The notes beneath the pieces were generated by a model. The model was not told the DNA's origin, did not search any database, and was given only the letters and a program-made list of their open reading frames with translations. A program made the translations under genes and the position numbers. Shown here piece after piece: positions 8,201 through 17,200 of a stretch of DNA of 64,000 nt (positions are counted from its first letter, which is position 1; every line of letters begins with the position of its first letter). Origin of the DNA: Hoeflea_A sp965228785 (lineage in GTDB: Bacteria > Pseudomonadota > Alphaproteobacteria > Rhizobiales > Rhizobiaceae); NCBI GenBank assembly GCA_965228785.1, contig CBDDIF010000001.1:3596001-3660000 (forward strand), given 5' to 3'.

Positions 8201-11200
8201 CGCAAAGCGCTGCCGGAAGTCGATGTATCGGTGCAGCGGGCCACCTACGCCGCCCCGCGCAGCGATGAGGAAAAGGTCGTCGCGAAAGCCGTGGCCGACC
8301 TACTCGCGGTCGACGCGGCCGTCGGCCTGCAGGACAGCTTTTTCGACCTCGGTGGCCATTCCCTGCTGGCGGTGCGGCTGGTGGCGCGTCTGGCTGAGGC
8401 GACCGGCCGCGACCTTCCGGTGCGCTGCGTGTTCGAACGACCTACTGTCGAGGGGTTGGCCGCGGCGCTTGCCGACTTGCATGTCGGTGGCGCGGAAGCG
8501 ATCCCGCAGGCCAACCGCACCGCGCGCTTGCCGCTGTCATGGCAACAGGAGCGGCTGTGGTTCCTCGACCGACTGGATGCGGAAGCGGGCGCTGCCTATC
8601 ACATCGAGGGAGCGGTGCGCCTGAAGGGGGCGCTCGATAGAGAGTCGCTGAAAGCGGCGCTGGCGATGGTGGTCGACCGTCACGAGAGCCTGCGGACGCA
8701 TTTTGTCGAAGTGGATGGCCGGCCGGTACAGGCTATCCGACCATGCGGTGCATTTGCAGTCGATGAGGAGGATGTGTCGGGTCTCGACGAGACGGCAATG
8801 GAACAACGCATCTACGCGCTGCTTGCGCGGCCATTCGACCTCTCTTCGGGTCCACTGTTCAGGGCAACGCTGCTGCGCTTCGGCGAAGCGGACCACATTC
8901 TGATTGCCGGCGGCCATCATACGGTGCTGGACGGCTGGTCGCTGGATCTGTTGCTGGGCGAGGTGGCGATCTTCTACAGCGCGCAAGCCGGGAGTGAGGC
9001 GGCGATGCCCGAGCCGCTGGCGCTACAGTATGCCGATTATGCCGCCTGGCAGCGCACGCTGCTGGATGCGGATCGGCTGGGTGAGAAGGCGGTCTACTGG
9101 AGGCAGCAGCTTTCAGGGGTGCCCGATGCTATGACGCTGCCGTTCGACCGGCCGCGGCCGAAACAGGCCGACTATCGGGGCGGACACGTGGAGGTGCGGG
9201 TGCCCGGCGATGTCGTTGATCGCCTGTCGGCTCTCGCCCGGTCATGCGATGCGACACTGTTCATGGTGCTGGAGACCGCCTTTGCGTTGCTGCTGCATCG
9301 GATCGGCGGCGATGAGGACCTGGTGATCGGCACGGCGGTGGGCGGGCGACCGCGGCTGGAGCTGGAGCGGCTGATCGGTTTCTTCGTCAACACGGTGGCG
9401 CTGCGTCACCGGTTCAAGAGCGGCGAGACCTTCGAGGACTGCCTGGTGCGCTTTCGCCAAACGATCCTCGACGCTTTCGAGCATTCGGATGTCCCGTTTG
9501 AGGCAGTGGTGGAGGCAGTTCGTCCGGTTCGCTCGCTGAGCCATCAGCCGCTGGTCCAGGTGATGTTCGTGCTGCAAAACACCGGCGATGCAGGCGGTCC
9601 CGATCTGGATTCGGCGTTCGAGGGGCTGGAGGTCGAGGTGCTGGGCGACGATGGCCGATCGGACGGTCAGTTCGAATTGTCGCTGAGCCTGGAGGAGGGT
9701 GCGGACGGCATTGGCGGCACGCTGAGCTATGCCACGCAGCTGTTCGATGCGGCGACGGCGCGGCGCATCGCGGCGATGTACGAACGAATGCTCAGCGCCA
9801 TCGCCGACGACCCGCAGATGGCGGTGGCGGCGCTGCCGCTGATATCCAGGCAAGAGCGGCAGGACCTTGTCGCCAGCTTCAACGACACGAGGACGCACTA
9901 TCCCCGAAACAGGACCGTGATCGATCTGTTCGAGGAGCAGGTTATCAACCGTCGCGATGCGGTTGCGGTGATTGATGGGAACCGCGATCTCTCCTACGGC
10001 GATCTGGACGCTGCGTCGAACAGGCTGGCGCGGCATCTGATCAAGCAGGGCATCGGTCCCGAATGTGTCGTCGGCGTTTGCCTGGAGCGCGGCCAGGATC
10101 TGATCGTCGCCCTACTGGCCATCTGGAAGGCGGGCGCTGCCTATCTGCCGCTGGATCCCGACTACCCGCGCGACCGCCTTGCTTTCATGCTGGACGATGC
10201 TGCAGCGAATGTGGTGGTTACGGTTCGGGTGTTCGAGGATTGCCTGCCCGCGGGCGTACGGCTCGTGCTGGCAGACGATGAAACAACCGCCGTGGCTGCG
10301 TTGCCCACAAGCATCATCTCCGACCTGGAGCGCACGGCCCCGCTGACGCCCGATAGCCTCGCCTATGTGCTCTACACCTCGGGTTCCACCGGAACGCCAA
10401 AGGGCGTGATGATTTCGCATTCGAGCTTTGCGAACTTCCTGCGTGCCGTGCGTGACGACGTGATCCTGGAAAGCGATGCCGTCTGCCTTTCACTGACGGC
10501 CATCGGGTTCGACGTGTCGATGCAGGATTTCTGCCTGCCGCTGATTTCGGGCGCCCGACTGGTGCTGGCGGATCGGCGGCGTCTTGGCCAACCCGGTTTG
10601 ATGGCGGGCCTGGTCGAAGATTACGGGATCACCTTCTTAGAAACCACTCCCGCGGTTCTCGGCCTCCTGTTCAATGACGGGTGGCGGCCCACTGAGGGCA
10701 TGAAGGTCATCTGCGGTTCGGAGGTGCTCTCCCGGGATCTGGTCGCCGATTTGATGTCGGCGGGGGCGCAGACCTGGAACAGCTATGGCCCGACGGAATG
10801 CACGGTCACGGCCGTCTCATGGGCAGCGGATCCCAGGGCGGAGGTGATCCCGATCGGCACGCCGCTCTCGAATGTCCGGACTTTTGTAGTCGACGACCGT
10901 CTGGAGCTGCAGCCGCTGGGCGTTGCCGGGGAGCTGCTGATCGGCGGCGTGCAGGTGGGGCGCGGCTATCTTGGCCGCCCCGGAGCGACCGCGGACGGGT
11001 TCATCGCGGACCCTTTCGGGACCGATCCGGGCGGGCGTCTCTATCGCACGGGCGACCTGGCGCGCCGGCGAGCCGACGGCACACTCGAGTTCCTCGGCCG
11101 GGCCGACTTCCAGGTCAAGATCCGCGGCATGCGGGTGGAACTCGGTGAGATCGAGGCGCGTCTGACGACCTGCGACGGCATCGCACAAGCCGTTGTCGTC

Positions 11201-14200
11201 GATCGCAAGGATGCGGACGGCAATACCGGATTGATCGCTTATGTGGTGCCTGAGCGATTGCCGGACCGTGAGGTCAGGGAGACACTTGATCTGGAAGGCC
11301 TGGTCGACCTGGAAGCGGTGCGCGGCGCGTTGCGGCGCAGCCTTCCCGAACACATGGTGCCGTCAGGCTTTGCCGGCATCACCCGCGTGCCGCTGACGCC
11401 ATCGGGCAAGGTCGACCGCAAGGCCCTGCCGGATGTTGAGCTGTCGGTTCAGCGGGCTACCTATCTGGCGCCGCGCAGCGACTCGGAGCGAGCCGTTGCC
11501 GCTGCGGTAAAAGAGCTGCTGGAGGTGAAGACGGCGGTTGGCGTGCACGACAGCTTCTTCGATCTCGGCGGCCATTCGCTGCTGGCGGTGCGGCTGGTGG
11601 CGCGTCTGGCCGAGGCGACTGGCCGGGACCTGCCGGTGCGCGCCGTGTTCGAGCGACCAACCGTCGAAGAATTGGCCGCGGCGCTTGCCGACATGCAGGC
11701 CGGTGAAGTGGAAGCGATCCCTTTGGCAAACCGCTCGGCACCGCTGCCTCTGTCGTGGCAGCAGGAGCGGCTGTGGTTCCTGGACCGGCTGGATACGAAG
11801 GCAGGTGCCGCCTACCACCTCGAGGGAGCTGTGCGTCTGAATGGTGGGCTCGATGCGACGGCGCTGAAGGCCGCTTTGGCGATAGTGGTCGGACGACACG
11901 AGAGCCTGCGAACGCATTTTGCCGAAGCCGACGGCCGACCGGTTCAGGTGATCGCCCCACACGACGGATTTGCCGTCGGCGAGGAGGACCTGACAGGGTT
12001 CGATGAGCCGGCAATTGAACAGCGCGTCGACGCTCTGCTCTCGCGACCGTTCGATCTGTCCTCGGGATCGCTGTTTCGGGCGACGCTGCTGCGGGTCGGG
12101 GACACGGAGCACATTCTGGTCGCCGGCGGCCATCATTCCGTGCTGGACGGCTGGTCGCTTGATCTGCTGCTGGGCGAAGTGGCCGCCTTCTACAGCGCCC
12201 GTGTGGATGGCGAGACGAACGAACCCGAGCCGCTGGCCGTGCAGTATGGCGATTATGCCGCCTGGCAGCGCACCCTGATGGACGAGGATCGGCTTGAAGA
12301 GAAGGCGGCATACTGGAGGCAGCAGCTTGCGGGGGTGCCCGATGCGATCACCTTGCCGTTCGACCGGCCGCGCCTGAAGCAAGCGGACTATCGGGGAGGG
12401 CAGGTCGAGATGAGTGTGCCGGAGGATGTGGCTGCGCGGCTGAACGCTCTTGCACGATCTTGTGACGCGACCTTGTTCATGGTGCTCGAAACCGCCTTTG
12501 CGGTGCTGCTGCACCGTCTCGGTGGAGACGAGGACCTGGTGATCGGCACGGCGGTCGGCGGGCGTCCGCGTCTGGAGCTGGAGCAACTGATCGGCTTCTT
12601 CGTCAACACGGTGGCGTTGCGTCACCGGTTCGGGAGCGACCAGACGTTCGAAGACTGCCTCGGGCGCAATCGTCAGACAATCCTCGATGCTTTCGAGCAT
12701 TCGGACGTTCCGTTCGAGGCCGTGGTGGAAGCGGTGCAACCGACGCGCTCGCTAAGCCATCAGCCGCTGGTTCAGGTGATGTTCGTGCTGCAGAACACTG
12801 GCGATGTGGGCGGCCGCGATCTGGATGCGGCGTTCGAGGGGCTGGAGGTCGAAGTGCTGGGCGACGATGGCCGATCGGACGGCCAGTTCGAACTGTCGCT
12901 GAGCCTGGAGGAGAGTGCGGACGGCATTGGTGGTACGCTGAGCTATGCCACGCAGCTGTTCGACGCGGCAACGGCGCGGCGCATCGCGGTGATGTATGAA
13001 CGGGTGCTGAGGGCCATTGCCGACGACCCGCGGACGGTACTTGCCCAGCTTCCGCTCATGTCCGCAGTCGAGCGGCGCCAACTGATCACCGGCTTCAACG
13101 ACACCGCGGCGGACTATCCTGTGAACAGGACGGTGGTGGATCTGTTCGAGGAGCAGGCGGCTGCGCGGCCGGAGGTAGTGGCCGTCATCGACGGAGACCG
13201 GGAACTCACCTATCGCGATCTGGACGCCGCCTCGAACCGGCTGGCGCGGCATCTGATCACTCTGGGCATCGGCTCAGAAAGCGTGGTTGGCCTCTGCATG
13301 GAGCGCAGCCGGGAGCTGATCGTGGCACTGCTTGCCATCTGGAAGGCGGGGGCGGCCTATCTGCCGCTGGATCCGGACTATCCGCGAGACCGTCTGGCGT
13401 TCATGCTGGATGATGCAAAGGTGCGGACGGTTATTGCGGCGCAGGGTTGCGAGGACCTGTTGCCGGCCGGAGTACAGGCGATCCCGCTTCAGGATGAGAG
13501 AGTTGCCGAAACCATCGCGGCGCTTTCGGGCGTCACGATCGCCGATGCCGATCGGCGTTCGCCGTTCACATCCGAAACGTTGGCCTATGTCCTCTACACG
13601 TCCGGCTCTGCCGGCAAGCCGAAGGGTGTGATGGGACGCCAAAGGAACCTCGTTCACCTGTCGCTTGGATATATCGAGGCCGTTGACATCGAAGCAGGAC
13701 GCAGAGGCGCACAGCGGGTTTCAGCGACCTGGGTGACTTTTCTGGAAGAGGTTCTTCCGATGCTGGTGAGCGGAGGCACGCTTGCGATCTATCGGGAGAA
13801 GGAACGTTTCGAAGCGGATCGCTTCTGGTCTTTCATCCGTGACCAGAACATCGATTATTTGGTCACGTTGCCTTCGATTGTCGGCACGGCTCCCGACTGG
13901 CTCGACTTTTCCGATCGCAGCTTGGTCGTGACGGGCGAGCGGCCCCGCTGGAACGACCTGCGCACGCCTGCGGAGTCTGCACGGATCTGGAACTCTTGGG
14001 GATCGACGGAAACCGCAGCCGTTGCAGGGATCAGTGACATCATATGCGACAGCGGGGATGTATTCGCGTTCGCTCCATTCGGGCGGGCAAAAGTCTACGT
14101 TCTGGATGCATCACTGAACGTGGTTCCCGTTTCCGTACCAGGCGAGCTGTTTGTCGGAGGCGATGCGGCGGCTTTGGGCTATCTCGGCCGGCCGGGCCTC

Positions 14201-17200
14201 ACAGCGGATACATTCGTCGCCGATCCGTTCGGGGCGGAAACGGGCGCGCGCCTCTACCGCACCGGCGATCTGGCGCGCTGGCGCCCCGATGGAACGCTGG
14301 AGTTCCTTGGCCGCGCCGATTTTCAGGTCAAGATCCGCGGCATGCGGGTGGAGCTTGGTGAGATCGAGGTGGGGCTGGCTGCCTGCGATGGCATCGCACA
14401 AGCCGTTGTCGTCGCCCGCAGGGATGCGGACGGCGATACCAGGCTGGTGGCCTATGTGGTGCCTGACGGCGTGGAGGATAAAGAAGGGTCCTTCGAGCTG
14501 GAAGGTGTGGTCGATCTGGAGGCGTTGCGCGGCGCGTTGCGGCGCAGCCTGCCCGAGCACATGGTGCCGTCCAGCTTCGTCGGCATTGCCCGGGTGCCGC
14601 TGACTTCCTCGGGCAAGGTCGACCGCAAGGCGCTGCCCGATGCAAACGTGTCCGCGACGCAACGGGTCGGCTATGCGGCACCGCGCACCGATGAAGAAAA
14701 GGCAGTTGCTGAAATCATGGCCGATCTTCTGGATGCCGAAACTGTCGGCCTGCATGACGGCTTTTTCGATCTCGGCGGCCATTCGCTGCTGGCGGTGCGG
14801 CTGGTGACCCGTCTGGCCAGGATGACCGGCAGAGACCTGCCGCTGCGGGCCGTGTTCGAACAGCCGACTGTCCAGGGATTGGCCGCGGCGCTTGCGCAGC
14901 TCGGGGCCGGTGGCGTTGAGGTGATTCCGGTGGCCGACCGTTCTGTACCCTTGCCCCTGTCGTGGCAACAGGAACGGCTGTGGTTTCTCGACCGGCTGGA
15001 TGCACAGGCGGGCGCCGCCTATCACATCGAGGGGGCGTTGCGCCTGAAGGGGGCGCTTGATGCAGATGCCCTGAAAGCAGCATTGTCGCGGGTGGTGGAA
15101 CGGCATGAAAGCCTGCGCACGCATTTCGCCGAAGCCGATGGCCGTCCAGTCCAGGTCATCGCCGATTGCGATGCCTTCACGGTCGTTGAGGAGGATGTGT
15201 CGGGGCTCGATGAAACGAGCCTTCGGAAGCGCGTGGAAACGCTGCTTTCGCGACCCTTCGATCTGTCCGCCGGTCCGCTGTTTCGAACGACGTTGCTTCG
15301 TGCGGGCGAAGCTGACCATATTCTGGTCGCCGGCGGCCACCATACGGTGCTGGACGGCTGGTCGCTGGACTTGCTGCTTGGTGAGGTCGCCGCCTTCTAC
15401 AGCGCCGATGTGAGGGGCGGGACGGCAATGCACGAGTCGATTGCGGTGCAGTATGGCGACTATGCCGCGTGGCAGCGCGCCGCGTTGGGGCCGGACCGAT
15501 TGGAGGAGAAAACAGCCTACTGGAGGCAGCAGCTTGTAGGGGTGCCCGATGCGATCGCGCTGCCGTTCGACCGGCCGCGGCCGAAGCGGGCCGACTACAG
15601 TGGAGGGCAGGTCGAAGTGCAGGTGCCCGGCGATGTCGCGGAGCGCCTGACAGCTCTTGCCCGGTTGCGCGATGCAACGCTGTTCATGGTGCTGGAAACG
15701 GCTTTTGCGGCGCTGCTGCACCGGATCGGTGGAGACGAGGAGCTGGTGATCGGCACGGCGGTGGGCGGGCGGCCGCGGCTGGAGCTGGAGCAGCTGATCG
15801 GCTTTTTCGTCAACACGGTGGCGCTGCGTCACCGGTTCGGGAGCGGCGAGACGTTCGTGGACTGCCTGGGCCGCAACCGTCAGACGATCTTAGACGCTTT
15901 CGAGCATTCGGAGGTTCCATTCGAGGCGGTGGTGGAAGCGGTGCGACCGGTTCGCTCGCTGAGCCATCAGCCGCTGGTTCAGGTGATGTTCGTGCTGCAA
16001 AACACCGACGATGCGGGCCGCCGGGATCTGGATGCGGCGTTCGAGGGACTGGATGTCGAGGTGCTGGGGGACGATGGCCGATCGGACGGTCAGTTCGAAT
16101 TGTCGCTGAACCTGGAGGAGGGTGCGGACGGCATTGGAGGCACGCTGAGCTATGCCACGCAGCTTTTCGATGCGGCGACAGCGCGGCGCATCGCGGCGAT
16201 GTACGAACGGATTTTGGGGGCCATCGCCGACGACCCGCAGGTGGCGGTGGCGGCGCTGCCGCTGATATCCGAGAAGGAGCGGCAAGATCTCGCCACCGGC
16301 TTCAACGGTACCAGCAATGACTATCCTCGAAACAGGACCGTGGTCGATCTGTTCGAGCAGCGGGTAACCGAACGTTGCGATGCGGTTGCGGTGATCGATG
16401 GGGACCGCGAACTCTCCTACGGTGATCTGGATGCGGCGTCGAACCGGCTGGCGCGGCATCTGATCAACCAGGGCATCGGTCCCGAATGTGTCGTGGGCGT
16501 TTGCCTGGAGCGCGGCCAGGATCTGATCGTCGCTTTGCTGGCCATCTGGAAGGCAGGCGCCGCGTATCTGCCGCTGGATCCCGACTACCCGTGCGACCGC
16601 CTTGCCTTCACCCTGGACGATGCCGGGGCGAATGTGGTGGTTACCGCGACGGACTTTCAGGACGTGCTGCCGGAGGGCGAGGTTCAGATGGTTTTGACGG
16701 ATGATGACGAGACGGATGCCGTCGTCGCCGCACTGCCTTCGATCGCCGTTGTCGATGCCGAACGTACTGCGCCGCTGACGACAGGCAACCTTGCCTATGC
16801 GATCTACACCTCGGGCTCCACCGGTAAACCAAAGGGGGTCATGGTGGAACATGGTGACCTGGCTCACTATGCCAGTTTCTCAAACGACGCGTTCGCGCGG
16901 CTAGACAGGGAGACCGTTCTGCATCGCACGACGATCGGATTCGACTATTCAGCCGAGGAACTGTGGTGGCCGTTGGCGTTCGGCCATCAGGTGGTTGTGG
17001 CGCCGCAGGCGATCTCGTCGAACCCCGCGGCGCTGTGCCGTCTCTGTGCCGAGCGCGACGTGTCGACCATGATCGTGGTGCCGTCGGTTCTGTCGGCCCT
17101 GCTTTCGCATGGGGGTCTCGACCAATGCAGGGCGCTGCAACAGATCCTGTGCGGCGGTGAAGCGCTCGACAACCGCCTGAAGCAAAGCCTGCTGGAACAG

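Noticed and set aside
11363..15832. Long leftward open frames opposite the NRPS (for example 458 and 573 codons)
   Set aside because: They mirror the repeated high-GC NRPS modules, recur at the module period, are rich in Arg/His/Gln, and match no family.
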